Positions 22,973 through 34,379 of a stretch of DNA of 64,000 nucleotides are shown one piece after another. This DNA is from Imbricaverruca yamaguchii. Taxonomy: Eukaryota; Arthropoda; Thecostraca; Neoverrucidae. The stretch lies in the NCBI GenBank assembly GCA_034440575.1, contig JAOTOL010001553.1:1222501-1286500 (forward strand), written 5' to 3'. The notes beneath the pieces were generated by a model. That model worked only from the letters and a program-made list of their open reading frames with translations. It had not been told where the DNA came from and ran no database searches. A program made the position numbers and the translations under genes. Within the stretch, counting starts at the first letter, position 1. Each line of letters opens with the position of its first letter.

Positions 22973-23713
22973 ACTCCGGGAAACCTCGAGTCCCCCATTT
23001 AACTTCAACGGATTTGTTAGCCAGAGGCGCTTCTTGGAGAGGAATGTGGGACCCCTACATAGGAATGTCACGCACTTAACTTCAACTTTGCTTGGAGTAG
23101 GGTGCCATAATTTCTGGGTTTTTCAGAGTCACTAGCTATGAATGTTCACTAGCTAGTTGTGTCACTTGGCTTGGGAACGCTCCTAAACCTCCGGGCGTCC
23201 GCCGGTCGTCTCGTGTATATGCGGCGCGGCTCTGCCGAGGTCGAAGTCTGGCCCAGAGCCGGCCAGCTGCGCCATCTGCGGCACGGCGGGCTCACAGTGT
23301 GGGCGTGGAGGCTGTGCGTCGGGCGGCGTGTGTTTATCCGGGCGTCGGGGATCGGCGGCTCGTGGTCGCTCACAGCAGCGGCTCAGGGCACGACTGGCCG
23401 GGGTTGGCGGTCACCGGCGGAGACCGCTCCTTGGGCAGGCGTTGGGCAGGCGGAGACCTCATACTCTCGGGCAGGCGTTCCGGCAACTCTGGGCGACTTG
23501 TCGGAACGAGTGAAACAAATTAAAGAGAACGCACGATTTGTTATCGGAAACTTCTTACTGGCACACGGCGTGTTCGCCTGACCCGCTGAAATAACATCAA
23601 GGATCCCCCTGCAAAAATCGAAGGTGAATGCGGGACGTGACGCGTGCGGTAGCTACCTGGCGTCCGCTCCTTATCTGGACCTTATCCAGACCCTGGCGAC
23701 CCTGGCCTGTCGT
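22973..23713. other. Unique stretch with an unsupported 140-codon frame
   Basis: A plus-strand frame from a GTG at 23159 to 23581 ends in a Lys/Glu-containing tail, but it lacks an ATG start, clear codon bias or a known domain. A TTTTTCAG acceptor-like word at 23119-23126 lies upstream. I do not call it a gene. Confidence 0.4.
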
Positions 23714-24163
23714 ACCGGATCTGGCTGACGGTGAGGTCACCACCGCCGGCCGACTCGGCGGTGGACTGGACTGTGAGCTGTCGTGCGGGGTCTGGCTGAC
23801 GGTGAGGTCACCACCACCGGCCGACTCGGCGGTGGACTGGACTGTGAGCTGTTGTGCCGGGTCTGGCTGACGGTGAGGTCACCCCCCCCGCCGCCCTCGG
23901 GGGGGGAGTAATGAGTGAGGGTCACCACCCACCGCCGGCCGACTCGGCGGTGGACTGGACTGTGAGCTGTCGTTCCGACGGTGAGGTCACCACCGCCGGC
24001 CGACTCGGCGGTGGACTGGACTGTGAGCTGTTGTGCGGGGTCTGGCTGGCGGTGAGGTCACCACCGTCGGCCGACTCGGCGGTGGACTGGACTGTGAGCT
24101 GTCGTTCCGGATCTGGCTGACGGTGAGGTCACCACCACCGGCCGACTCGGCGGCACGTGAGGC
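23714..24163. repeat. 71-bp hairpin-containing tandem repeat, about 6 copies
   Basis: CTGGCTGACGGTGAGGTCAC starts at 23721, 23792 and 23863, 71 bp apart; later copies are shortened. Typical units contain a perfect stem CCACCGCCG, 7-nt loop, CGGCGGTGG. One copy (about 23880-23930) is disrupted by C- and G-runs and an extra segment. The unit also contains many GTGAGGT donor-like words, without meaning here. Confidence 0.95.
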
Positions 24164-24642
24164 CAGCTGAGTCATGCCGAGTCAGGCTCTGCACGGGCCG
24201 CGCCCGGGCCGCTCTGCTGCGACGTTGTTTACCCGCACCGCCACAGTCATCGCTGTGAATGGCTTGGGTGGGGGGAGGGGGTCGATTTGACGCCGTCATG
24301 TGTTGTAAAATAGCATGAGGTGTCGTGAGTGGTCGTGGCGAGTCGTCAGGTGTGGCGAGGTGGCATGAGTTGTGAGGTGTCAGGTGTCTACATGTGTGGG
24401 GTGTCGCGAGGTGTTTGCAGTATCTGGTAAGCTGCTCTCGTGGGGCGTTGTGGCGTATCATTAGCTGTTTGTGAGATTATCTCCGTTGCCACGATGTATT
24501 GTGATGTCTCCTGACATGCCATGACGTACCGTGAACTGTTTTATATGCCATCGGATAACTTGAAATGTCGCGACCAGCTCGCACGCACCGACGCAGCCAT
24601 ACGACCAACGGTAATCGTACGCGTGCGTGGTGCGACAGGGGA
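24164..24642. other. Unique stretch with a degenerate GTCGTGA/GTGTGGCGAG run
   Basis: Loosely repeated GTCGTGAGTGG, GGCGAGTCGTC and GTGTCAGGTGTC words at 24318-24415, too degenerate for a unit. No gene seen. Confidence 0.5.
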
Positions 24643-24752
24643 GGATACATCGGGGGGGCACTGGGAGAATGTGTCCTCCCATAGAATGCTGGCGCCCCCT
24701 CCGGCCGGGAAAAGCCGACACCAACTGAGCTACCGGAGCGGCAATGTTCGCG
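24643..24752 (-). mobile_element. Probable SINE fragment with tRNA-like A box (copy b of the CCGGCCGGG repeat)
   Basis: On the minus strand a tRNA-like head reads CCGCTCCGG then TAGCTCAGTTGG (A box, plus coordinates 24721-24732), followed by the TTTTCCCGGCCGGAGGGGGC body shared with 22908-22972. No B box (GGTTCGANTC) is visible at the expected distance, so it is not an intact tRNA gene; a degenerate tRNA-derived SINE is more likely. Confidence 0.55.
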
Positions 24753-26273
24753 ACTATGCGAGACAGGTTAGACCGGTGAGTGGGGGTGTCGTAGCAAGCG
24801 TGGCTTCTCGGCGCGTGCAAGTCGTAGGGTGTCATGGAGTGGAACTGCTGGCTGACGCCAGTCTATTTCGCACGAGCCGCAATAGCAAAGGCGATTGCCA
24901 AACGCGCGGTCCGGCCGGGAAATGCTGGCCGCACGATTGCGAATCCAATCGATTTCTCCCACCGGGTGGGAATTCGCTGCCGGCTCTCACGAGCGTTTGG
25001 TGCTCACTGCTCTCAGACCGGGAAGGAAATGTTGACATTGAGGGGATGATACCGGACCGGTAGCGGTTAGGTATCGATACTGGACCGGTAGCGGTGCCGC
25101 TCGAAACCTGAGTCCGAGTCCGAATCCGACACCGAGTCCGTTCAATTGATTGCCCCTGAGGCCAAGGCGGACAGTCCGTTCGGGTGATGGCTGCTTCATG
25201 GCGTTGGTGGTTTACTATGCAGTAGCTGGTTTCTGGCTCGTTCATTTGCAGGTTCCCAGCAGAATGGGAGGGGTGCCAGCATTGAAATTCAACACCAATG
25301 GAAGTTTGACGCAGCTATTCTTCACCTGGAACGACTATGTTTGGCCTGCGGATTGATTCCATCTGTTTGGTGAAGTTCGCCAGTCGGATGGCAAGTAAAT
25401 GCAGCGCTGCACGGTCTGAATCCGTGCCGGGCTAGACGGCGGGTAAACACGCGGCAGCGTCGACTGACCGGCCGACTGGTGACGTTGGTGGCGCCATCTC
25501 TCTGCCTCAGGCGGGCTGCGCTGACCGGTCGGCTCAGGCAGTGATCGGAAGGTCATGCGCGCAACTCCCGAGCGGGCACTGTTCACGCATTGCTGGAGAA
25601 CACCAGTTATGTGCTCTATTGGCTTCCCTGTAAAACAGTGTGGGATAAGTGATAATGATAAATGTCTTATACCTGCGCACAAATTGTATATATGCGGCCT
25701 CATACCGTGTTTGCACGATCGCAAGTGTTGGAAATACTCCTTGACGTTTGACTACCAATCGGAAAATCAATTCGGTACCACTCCACCCACCGTTCAATCA
25801 GTAATCCCAGCGCACGTTGAGGGGGCCTCTGTCCCCCTGCCGCCGCCCGTCCTCCAATTTGTAATCGACCTGCGTAGGTGGAGGGAGCGAGCGCGGCGTT
25901 CCTCTGCGTCCGTGCCGCCCCCGCCGCCCGCCGCTCGCCTGACGGACGGATGATACGGACAGGTGTGTGCCGGCCGGCGCACAGGTGCACGGCTGGGCGG
26001 GGCCGGACCGCGACAGGTGACGCGCGGTGACGTCATGCCGCTGTGGCGTCACCAGTCACGCTCGGCGGAGACGCCCGGCAGGGAGGCGTTCATTTGGGTG
26101 CCGACCACTTGCCGTGGGTGGGTGGGTAGGTGGGTGGGTGTTGTTCTCCCACACCACCTTCACTGCAGGCGGCCGACAATTGGACCGCGATTGCGGCCGC
26201 CTGTGAGAGCGCCACTTTCGCCGTCGCCGCCAGTTACTGTGACGTGATTGTGACGTGACTGTCACTGTGACTG
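24753..26273. other. Unique stretch, no gene seen
   Basis: Mixed composition. A (GTGG) run lies at 26113-26140 and a CRE octamer TGACGTCA at 26028-26035. The opposing open frames near 25700-26050 are Pro/Arg-rich and unsupported. Confidence 0.5.
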
Positions 26274-26370
26274 TGACCCGAGACCCGAGACCCGAGACCC
26301 GAGACCCGAGACCCGAGACCCGAGACCCGAGACCCGAGACCCGAGACCCGAGACCCGAGACCCGAGACCC

Positions 26371-26425
<55 letters not shown>

Positions 26426-26433
26426 CGGAGACG
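26274..26433. repeat. 7-bp satellite, (AGACCCG)n then (GAGACCG)n
   Basis: About 13 copies of AGACCCG pass abruptly into about 8-9 copies of GAGACCG, a single-base switch fixed across the second half. It is open in all frames on both strands. Confidence 0.97.
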
Positions 26434-26555
26434 GTGACTGTGCGATTAGTTGCCGGTGGCGGTGGCGGGTCGTGACTATAGCGACGTGGCGGTATGGTGG
26501 CACGGACGGCGACGGTGACGCTGCAGAACGGCCGTCGACACGTGGCGGCACGACC

Positions 26556-26639
26556 GCCCGCCGGCCGGCCACGTATGGGCGTGGCCGGCCGGCGGGCCTG
26601 GTGGGGAAGCCGGGTAAACACCTGGCCTCCCCACCAGGC
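26556..26639. repeat. Two abutting long hairpins
   Basis: First stem: GCCCGCCGGCCGGCCACG (26556-26573), TATGGG loop, and its exact complement at 26580-26597 (18-bp perfect arms). Second stem: GCCTGGTGGGGA (26596-26607) with TCCCCACCAGGC (26628-26639). They sit immediately upstream of the 10-bp array at 26646. Confidence 0.9.
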
Positions 26640-26645
26640 GTGTAC

Positions 26646-27165
26646 ACAGGGTATAGCAGAATATAGCAGAGTATAGCAGAGTATAGCAGAGTATAGCAGA
26701 GTATAGCAGAGTATAGCAGAGTATAGCAGAGTATAGCAGAGTATAGCAGAGTATAGCAGAGTATAGTAGAGTAGAGTCTAGTAGAGTATAGCAGAGTCGA
26801 GTAGTAGAGTATAGCAGAGTCGAGTAGAGTATAGCAGAGTCGAGTAGAGTATAGCAGAGTCGAGTAGAGTATAGCAGAGTCGAGTAGAGTATAGCAGAGT
26901 CGAGTAGAGTATAGCAGAGTCGAGTAGAGTCGAGTAGAGTCGAGTAGAGTCGAGTAGAGTCGAGTAGAGTATAGCAGAGTCGAGTAGAGTATAGCAGAGT
27001 CGAGTAGAGTATAGCAGAGTCGAGTAGAGTCGAGTAGAGTGGTGTAGAGTATACTAGGGTGTAGAGTATACTAGGGTGTAGAGTATACTAGGGTGTAGAG
27101 TATACTAGGGTGTAGAGTATACTAGGGTGTAGAGTATACTAGGGTGTAAAGTATACTGGGGAGTG
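26646..27165. repeat. Two-letter 10-bp repeat passing into a 17-bp repeat
   Basis: Starts with about 12 copies of GTATAGCAGA, then alternates TATAGCAGAG (A) and TCGAGTAGAG (B) decamers mostly as A-B pairs. A run of consecutive B units lies at about 26925-26965, more A-B pairs follow to about 27030, and the array ends with about 7 copies of a 17-bp GTGTAGAGTATACTAGG unit (27042-27150). Confidence 0.97.
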
Positions 27166-29241
27166 GAATATAACTCCCACCAAACATTGATGCCTTGATA
27201 CAAAATTATCAATATCTCATGTAGAGAATATCGCTTGCAACGATCACACTCATGCGAACTGTCCAAACTCGAGTTCTAGGGAAATCTAAGACACATGGAC
27301 ATTTTTTCGGCTGTCTCAAGCCGTACTGCCCCGCCCTCAACGTAGATCTGAATCCGCCCCTGCTGCTGTCCTCTGGCCTGCAACAAGCTCACAGCTGCAG
27401 CCGAGTATCGTATCGCTCCCGGCGCTGTTGCTTCGCCTCGTGTCTTCGCGCGAGTCCTGTCAAAGTAGCGCCTTGTATCTACCTGGGTCCTGTCGCGGCG
27501 CGTTGTATCTCCGCGGGTCTTGTCGCAGCTTCGCACGCCGTCACAATCTCCGCCGACACGGCGCGGTATTAAGCGGCCGCAAACCGCCGCCAATCGGAGA
27601 GCAGGCGACGGCAGGAGAAAGCGCACCGCACCGCACCGCCGACAAGGCCGTGCCGCTCGGCGGGCGGCACCGTTGGCACCGACGCGGGTCACTGCGTTGT
27701 CTGAACACGAGTACCGCCGAACGGCCGGCTGGGCCTCTCGGGACGACGCGGCTGTCTGACTGGCGCGCGAGATCGGCCGTTTGTCGCCGGCACGTGGGCG
27801 AACTGGGCGAACTGGGCGAAACGGCGCGGCAGGATCAAACTGGAGGCGGGATGGTCGTCGCGGCGCTGACAAATTGGGCGCCGGATGGAGATTAATGCCG
27901 GCGAGTCGTGACATTTTCCGAACCATCCCGGATCGTAGAAATGCTTCCGATCATTATTTGTCGGGCGGTATCTCGAGATTGTCGCCTTCGGGCGGATTCT
28001 CGGTTGGCTGGCAAAGGGAGTCATATTCTGCTTTGAACGATGCTGGATCTCATCACCAGCTCCTTTATGTCGTCAGCCAGCCGACAAATTGCGGGCTCGC
28101 AGCCCGCGGCGGTTCGGCTCCTCCGGTGAGGAGATCAGCTGCTGGCGACAGGTCGTGTAGTGCGTCGCTCGGCGGCGCATGTCGCCGAGTGCCGACACGA
28201 CTTGTTGAGACGTCAGTCGGGCTCCGGCGGTATGCTGATCGAGCGGACGAACTGCGCGGCTCCCTCTCGCTCGCGCTGGAGGCTGACGGGCCCCTTGGGC
28301 GTACAGTGGCGCAACTGTTGGGTGGGGGTGAGATGAGGGTGGGGCTACTGGATGGACGACTGTTGTGAATGTAGTGAAGAGGCGGTGGACAGCCGAATGG
28401 CCTGCACTTATGAACACGAGTGGATCCTGAACGGAGATAAAAAAATCGCTTCGAACTGTGATAGGTGTAAGCTTTTTATGTCATATCTTGTTTTCGAATA
28501 GCCGTGAAGAACTTATGAATTATGAATGCTGTCTTGTGAACATACCAATGCTCCTCGAGTATCTTTATCGATTGAATTACTTCTCTAGAGGTCAAAAGTT
28601 GAATCCATTTGAAATTATATGAGCAACCATTTGTGTTGTTTTGCATGCTTTTAACCAGGCAAGTGTCCCCTTAATGTTGTCTTTTCTTTCCAATACTTGC
28701 GAATTTTTGCATGGAATCTTAAGGAGTGTGTCCCGAAATCCATTTCGGCCCTCCCATTGCTTCTATGTATTGTGGCCCCCAATTATTTTCGGAAATATAC
28801 GCGCCTGAGAGCAGCTATTCATGTTTGGGTTAATGTTGTAGTATCTGCTATGCATTGGCGACAAAACGCAGTGCTCCAGGTGTCGTGTACGACCGACAGT
28901 TCGGCGTGCTCTTATCTCGTGACCTTTTTATACTAACGTAGACGTCACTTTGGGTCTGCCCAGGTGGCATCCATTGGTGAATTTTGTCCGATACCTCCTC
29001 CACTGTCCAATCGGGACGATTGATGCATTTCTTATCTGAAGTGTTGTGCTCAGCAATATATACCCGTCGCTGATATACACCGCGTGTCCACTCTGTAGCA
29101 TAGTAGGGCCAGGCTGACGGCTATCTACGATATGAAGCTTGATACTACAGTCAACTGCACCTTGCTAACTCCCTCGGTTATGGGCGCAAAATAACCACGG
29201 CAGTCGAGGCGCCCTCGGACCCAAATAACTAACGTATAGAT
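27166..29241. other. Unique stretch, CpG-rich in the middle
   Basis: 27400-28400 is CpG-rich with long but unsupported Arg/Ala-rich frames on both strands; it could be a promoter-like CpG region. 28430-29230 is AT-richer and featureless. No exon could be defended. Confidence 0.5.
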
Positions 29242-29469
29242 GAGTTTAACTTGTATCGGGCACCCTACATCATCCCATGAGGGGTGGGGGAGACAAGATC
29301 ACAGATACCTGGGCGGACGGTGTTGTGGGACAGCCAAGCGCGGACGATGGTGGGAGAGTTTAACTTTTATCGGGCACCCTACATCATCCCATGAGGGGTG
29401 GGGGAGACAAGATCACAGATACCTGGGCGGACGGTGTTGTGGGACAGCCAAGCGCGGACGATGGTGGGA
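29242..29469. repeat. 114-bp tandem duplication, copies 113/114 identical
   Basis: 29242-29355 and 29356-29469 differ at a single base (TTGTATCG against TTTTATCG). The near identity shows a very recent duplication. Units contain GAGGGGTGGGGGAGACAAG. Confidence 0.97.
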
Positions 29470-29811
29470 GAGTGCAGAAGATGGCGCTCCGCCTCTGGTG
29501 GCTGAGCTGTTCTGAGGACGCCCGTGCGCGTCCGCCGACGGTGGCCTGCTATTGTTGAGGCTGGTGTGTGACCTCGTCGGAGTTTGTTTGCGCCGGCCGA
29601 AGATGGACCCAGCAGCGGCCCGACACGGCCATTCAGTGGCCGTTGAGTGCGCCGTCACGTGCGTCACACTCCTGGTGACAGATGGTGGCCAGAGCGGCCG
29701 ACGGTCCACCGTCACGTCACGCCCACTGAAAGTCGGACCGGTGGTGGGGGCGTTGCGGAATGGGAAGCGCCGGTCGCCGGCAGCGGGTCGGTCTGATCGA
29801 CAGTCTGGCCT
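29470..29811. other. Unique GC-rich stretch
   Basis: No gene or repeat recognised. Confidence 0.5.
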
Positions 29812-30640
29812 CTCCTACAGCCCGTGTGCAGTCTGTCTTATAGGCTTACATTCCGTGTGCAGTCTGCCATACAGTCCATATGCAGTCTGTCCTACAGACC
29901 GTGTGTGCAGTCTGCCCTACAGTCTATGTGTAGTCTGTCCTACAGCCCTTGTGTAGTCTGTCCTATAGTCATGCAGTTCGTGTACAGTCTGCCCTGCAGA
30001 CCTACAACCCCTGTGTAGTCTGTCCTACAGCCCGTGTCTAGTCTGTCCTACAATCCTACAGTCCGTATATAGCCTGTCATACAGTCCGTGTGTAGTCTGT
30101 CCTACAGCCGGTCTGTAGTCTGTCCTACGGCCCGCGTCTAGTCTATCCCACAATCCTACAGTCCGTATATATCCTGTCATACAGTCCGTGTGTAGCCTGT
30201 CCCACGTCCGTGTGTAGTCTGTCCTACAGTCCGTGTCCAGTCTGTCCCACAGTCCGTGTGCAGTCTGTCCTACAGTCCGTGTGCAGTCTGTCCTACAGTC
30301 CGTGTGCAGTCTGTCCTACAGTCCGTGTGCAGTCTGTCCCACAGTCCGTGTGCGGTCTGTCCTACAGTCCGTGTGCAGTCTGTCCTACAGTCCGTGTGCA
30401 GTCTGTCCTACAGTCCGTGTGCAGTCTGTCCTACAGTCCGTGTGCAGTCTGTCCTACAGTCCGTTTGCTGTTACAGTCCGTGTGTGGTCTGTCCCACAGT
30501 CCGTGTGCGGTCTGTCCCACAGTCCGTGTGCGGTCTGTCCTACAGTCCGTGTGCAGTCTATCCTACAGTCCGTGTGCAGTCTGTCCTACAGTCCGTGTGC
30601 AGTCTGTCCTACAGTCCGTGTGCAGTCTGTTCTACAGACC
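29812..30640. repeat. 23-bp minisatellite, about 36 copies
   Basis: The unit is CAGTCCGTGTGCAGTCTGTC plus CTA. The left part (29812-30240) is diverged and mixed with truncated units; 30240-30620 is nearly uniform. Plus-strand frames (VQSVLQSVCSLSYSPCA-type) are artefacts of the 23-bp period. Confidence 0.96.
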
Positions 30641-30723
30641 TACATTGCCGTCCGGCGTGCCGTCGGACCTACAGCCAGTCCTACAGTCTACTCCACAGTC
30701 CTTCACGGAATCTGTTCAAAACC

Positions 30724-31734
30724 ACCCGCCATCCAGTCTACCCGCCATCCAGTCTACCCGCCATCCAGTCTACCCGCCATCTAGTCTGCCCGCCATCTAG
30801 TCTGCCCGCCATCTAGTCTGCCCGCCATCTAGTCTGCCCGCCATCTCGTCAACCCGCCATCTAGTCTACCCGCCATCTAGTCTACCCGCCATCTAGTCTG
30901 ACCCGTCATCCAGTTTGCCCGCCATCCAGTCTACCCGCCATCCAGTCTACCCGCCATCTAGTCTACCCGCCATCTAGTCTGCCCGCCATCTCGTCAACCC
31001 GCCATCTAGTCTACCCGTCATCTAGTCTGACCCGTCATCCAGTTTGCCCGCCATCCAGTCTACCCGCCATCCAGTCTACCCGCCATCTAGTCTGCCCGCC
31101 ATCTCGTCAACCCGCCATCTAGTCTCCCGCCATCTAGTCTGACTCGCCATCTAGTCTACCCGCCATCTAGTCTGCCCGCCATCTAGTCTGCCCGCCATCT
31201 CGTCAACCCGCCATCTAGTCTCCCGCCATCTAGTCTGACCCGCCATCTAGTTTACCCGCCATCTAGTCTACCCGCCATCTAGTCTACCCGCCATCTAGTC
31301 TACCCGCCATCTAGTCTACCCGTCATCCAGTTTACCCGCCATCTAGTCTGACCCGTCATCCAGTTTGCCCGCCATCCAGTCTACCCGCCATCCAGTCTAC
31401 CCGCCATCTAGTCTGCCCGCCATCTCGTCAACCCGCCATCTAGTCTACCCGCCATCTAGTCTCCCGCCATCTAGTCTCCCGCCATCTAGTCTCCCGCCAT
31501 CTAGTCTGACCCGCCATCTAGTCTACCCGCCATCTAGTCTACCCGCCATCTAGTCTACCCGCCATCTAGTCTGCCCGCCATCTCGTCAACCCGCCATCTA
31601 GTCTCCCGCCATATAGTCTGACCCGTCATCCAGTTTGCCCGCCATCCAGTCTACCCGCCATCTAGTCTACCCGCCATCTAGTCTACCCGCCATCTAGTCT
31701 ACCCGCCATCCAGTTTACCCGCCATGCTCGCCAG
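30724..31734. repeat. 16-bp minisatellite, about 63 copies
   Basis: The unit is CCCGCCATCTAGTCTA with variants CCAGTCTA, TAGTCTG, TCGTCAA and TAGTCTGA. The variants form repeating multi-unit blocks: a string containing CTCGTCAACCCGCC and GACCCGTCATCCAGTTTG recurs at about 30840-30930, 30990-31050, 31100-31130, 31340-31440 and 31585-31640. Such recurrence is typical of multi-unit unequal exchange. Confidence 0.96.
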
Positions 31735-32762
31735 TCCGGTGCGAAGAACACGGGCCAATCCCCCAGCTGACGTAATCGGCCGCAGTCTGCGCGGACGAGA
31801 CGGTCTGCAGTGGCTGCGCCGCCTCCGCCCGTATTTGGCATGCGGTCGGAGGGGGAGTGGCGGTGGAGAGAATGCACGAGGCGAGGAGTGGCCCGTCGGC
31901 TCGCCGGGCCGCCGTGTAAGATATGCAGCCACTCCTGGCCGGGCGCGCTGCGTGTCCGTCCGGCACCAGTCGCCGCTGCTCGTCCAGCTCCGGCGGAGCG
32001 TCGTCGGCGCGCGCGTCTGTGAAGGCGGCGCCGCGAGTCGGGATCGAACCCGGGTCCGGCCGGCGGCGGCGCTTGCTGCGGTGACGCGCGGTGACGCGGT
32101 GGTCGCGCGATCTCGCCCCGGCGTGACGTCATCAGCTGCCGGGCGATGGCTCGCCGCAGGATCGAGGCCCGCTCGGTGACAGCGTGAGTGTGTGGCATGT
32201 GGGGCTGTGTGGCTGTCGTCGGTGGTCAGACCAGCTCCGGGCGGTCTGGGTTGGCAGGTTCAGCGCGGGGGGTTTAGTCGCCAGAGCGTCGTGGAGGGTA
32301 TCTCACTCGGGCGCGGTGTCGGCGTTTTTTTGTGTGCTCCGTGTTCGGACTTGCCGCCGAGCACAGTGGTTGCCCGCCGGTCCACTACGTCTGTCTGCGT
32401 GTATGAGAGGATGACTTGGACCACAGCGTGGTGTAGTGGCTTGTTAGTGTTCTCCCACGCTGGAGAGTGCGAGCCGACGGAAGCATTGTTGGACACACTG
32501 CAGACTTGTCGCCGGACCGCTGATAATGGGATAACGATGACCGTTTACAGGCTAATCAGGGATATCCGGTTCAGCTCGCTGCGTCCTGTACACTCACATG
32601 ATCATCTGTTCAACGAGCGTCCGCAACCTCGTGCTGGGTGACCTGGAGGTGATTGGAGGGTGTGGAAGTTATAGGAGGCACCTCGGCCAATAGTTGGTGT
32701 GCCCATGGCATCATCAGCATACGTATTCCTCGCTACGTTCCGCACCTCACCTGTGACCGGTG
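31735..32762. other. Unique GC-rich stretch
   Basis: Overlapping Arg-rich frames on both strands, no supported gene. A B-box-like GGTTCGATCC occurs on the minus strand at about 32042-32051 without an A box. A CRE octamer TGACGTCA lies at 32124-32131. Confidence 0.5.
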
Positions 32763-34098
32763 ATGGCGCGGAAATCCCGGTGGTGGCTCGGCAATCCCGG
32801 TGGTGGCTCGGCACTCCCGGTGGTGGCTCGGCACTCCCGGTGGTGGCTCGGCACTCCTGGTGGTGGCGGGGCACTCCTGGTGGTGGCTGGGCACTCCTGG
32901 TGGTGGCGGGGCACTCCCGGTGGTGGCGGGGCACTCCCGGTGGTGGCGCGGCACTCCCGGTGGTGGCGGGGCACTCCCGGTGGTGGCTCGGCAATCCCGG
33001 TGGTGGCTCGGCACTCCCGGTGGTGGCGGGGCACTCCCGGTGGTGGCGGGGCACTCCTGGTGATGCCGGGGCACTCCCGGTGGTGGCGCGGCACTCCCGG
33101 TGGTGGCGCGGCACTCCTGGTTGTGGCGCGGCACTCCTGGTGATGGCGGGGCACTCCTGGTGATGGCGGGGCACTCTCGGTGGTGGCGGGGCACTCCCGG
33201 TGGTGGCGCGGCACTCCCGGTGATGGCGGGGCACTCCCGGTGGTGGCGGGGCACTCCTGGTGGTGGCTCGGCACTCCTGGTTGTGGCGCGGCACTCCTGG
33301 TGGTGGCGCGGCACTCCCGGTGGTGGCGGGGCACTCCTGGTGGTGGCGGGGCACTCCTGGTGGTGGCTGGGCACTCCAGGTGGTGGCGGGGCACTCCAGG
33401 TGGTGGCGGGGCACTCCCGGTGGTGGCGCGGCACTCCAGGTGGTGGCGGGGCACTCCTGGTGGTGGCTGGGCACTCCTGGTGGTGGCTGGGCACTCCAGG
33501 TGGTGGTGGGGCACTCCTGGTGGTGGCGCGGCACTCCCGGTGGTGGCGGGGCACTCCCGGTGGTGGCGCGGCACTCCCGGTGGTGGCGGGGCACTCCCGG
33601 TGGTGGCGCGGCACTCCCGGTGGTGGCGGGGCACTCCCGGTGGTGGCGCGGCAATCCCGGTGGTGGCTCGGCACTCCCGGTGGTGGCGGGGCACTCCCGG
33701 TGGTGGCGCGGCACTCCTGGTGGTGGCGGGGCACTCCAGGTGGTGGCGGGGCACTCCCGGTGGTGGCGCGGCACTCCCGGTGGTGGCGGGGCACTCCCGG
33801 TGGTGGCGCGGCACTCCCGGTGGTGGCGGGGCACTCCCGGTGGTGGCGGGGCACTCCTGGTGGTGGCTCGGCACTCCCGGTGGTGGGGCGGGGCACTCCC
33901 GGTGGTGGCGGGGCACTCCCGGTGGTGGCGGTGCACTCCTGGTGGTGGCTCGGCACTCCCGGTGGTGGGGCGGGGCACTCCAGGTGGTGGCGGGGCACTC
34001 CCGGTGGTGGCGCGGCACTCCCGGTGGTGGCTCGGCACTCCCGGTGGTGGTGGGGCACTCCAGGTGGTGGCGGGGCAATCCTGGTGGTGGTGCGGCAC
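32763..34098. repeat. 20-bp minisatellite, about 66 copies (left part)
   Basis: The unit is GGTGGTGGCGGGGCACTCCC, with variants at two positions (GCGGGG/GCGCGG/GCTCGG and CTCCC/CTCCT/CTCCA/AATCCC). The array continues in phase at 34388 after a 281-bp insertion. The unit has no stop in several frames on either strand, so frames up to about 500 codons appear. Confidence 0.97.
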
Positions 34099-34379
34099 CA
34101 GTGTCCTAAAAATACTTCACCATTAACTGTGTGGATGAAGAAAGAAGTTGCTTCGGAATAGTGAAAGATTGGAAGAAAATAAAGGATCGCCACTTAAGGA
34201 TTACAAGAGCGGAATGACTTTCACTTCAGTCAGATGCATTTTACAGTATTTCGCAGTCGTGTGCATGATGACTGCCCATACATCATGTGGCAAACTCGTA
34301 AAAACCTAAGACAAGGATGAAATAGCACAATTCCATTAACTGTGAATTTCCAGGTCACATCGTCAATTATTTTACACTG
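34099..34379. mobile_element. Non-autonomous hAT-like DNA transposon (MITE), 281 bp
   Basis: An AT-rich block lies cleanly inside the 20-bp minisatellite. It begins CAGTGTCCTAAAAATAC and ends ATTTTACACTG, giving short terminal inverted repeats CAGTGT/ACACTG with further partial A/T-rich similarity. It is flanked by the perfect 8-bp duplication TGCGGCAC at 34091-34098 and 34380-34387. Removing the element and one duplication restores the 20-bp period exactly, so the empty site is known. 8-bp duplications and CAGTG-type ends are typical of hAT elements. It has no transposase frame and must be mobilised in trans. A sub-terminal CCATTAACTGTG occurs near each end as a direct repeat. Confidence 0.9.

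Noticed and set aside
23159..23581. 140-codon gene
   Set aside because: It starts at GTG, has no ATG, recognisable domain, strong codon bias or splice pattern, and lies in GC-rich DNA where such frames arise by chance.
24709..24752. tRNA gene on the minus strand
   Set aside because: A clear A box but no B box or acceptor-stem pairing at the expected distance, and the body is shared with a dispersed repeat.
26274..26433. Telomeric repeat
   Set aside because: The heptamers AGACCCG/GAGACCG do not match the TTAGG or TTAGGG families, and the tract is short and internal.
32034..32060. tRNA gene from a B-box-like GGTTCGATCC
   Set aside because: No A box and no acceptor-stem partner on either side.
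32602..34193. Pro/His-rich proteins of about 440-500 residues
   Set aside because: Produced by the 20-bp array. The frame also runs through the hAT-like insertion in one register, which shows how uninformative it is.
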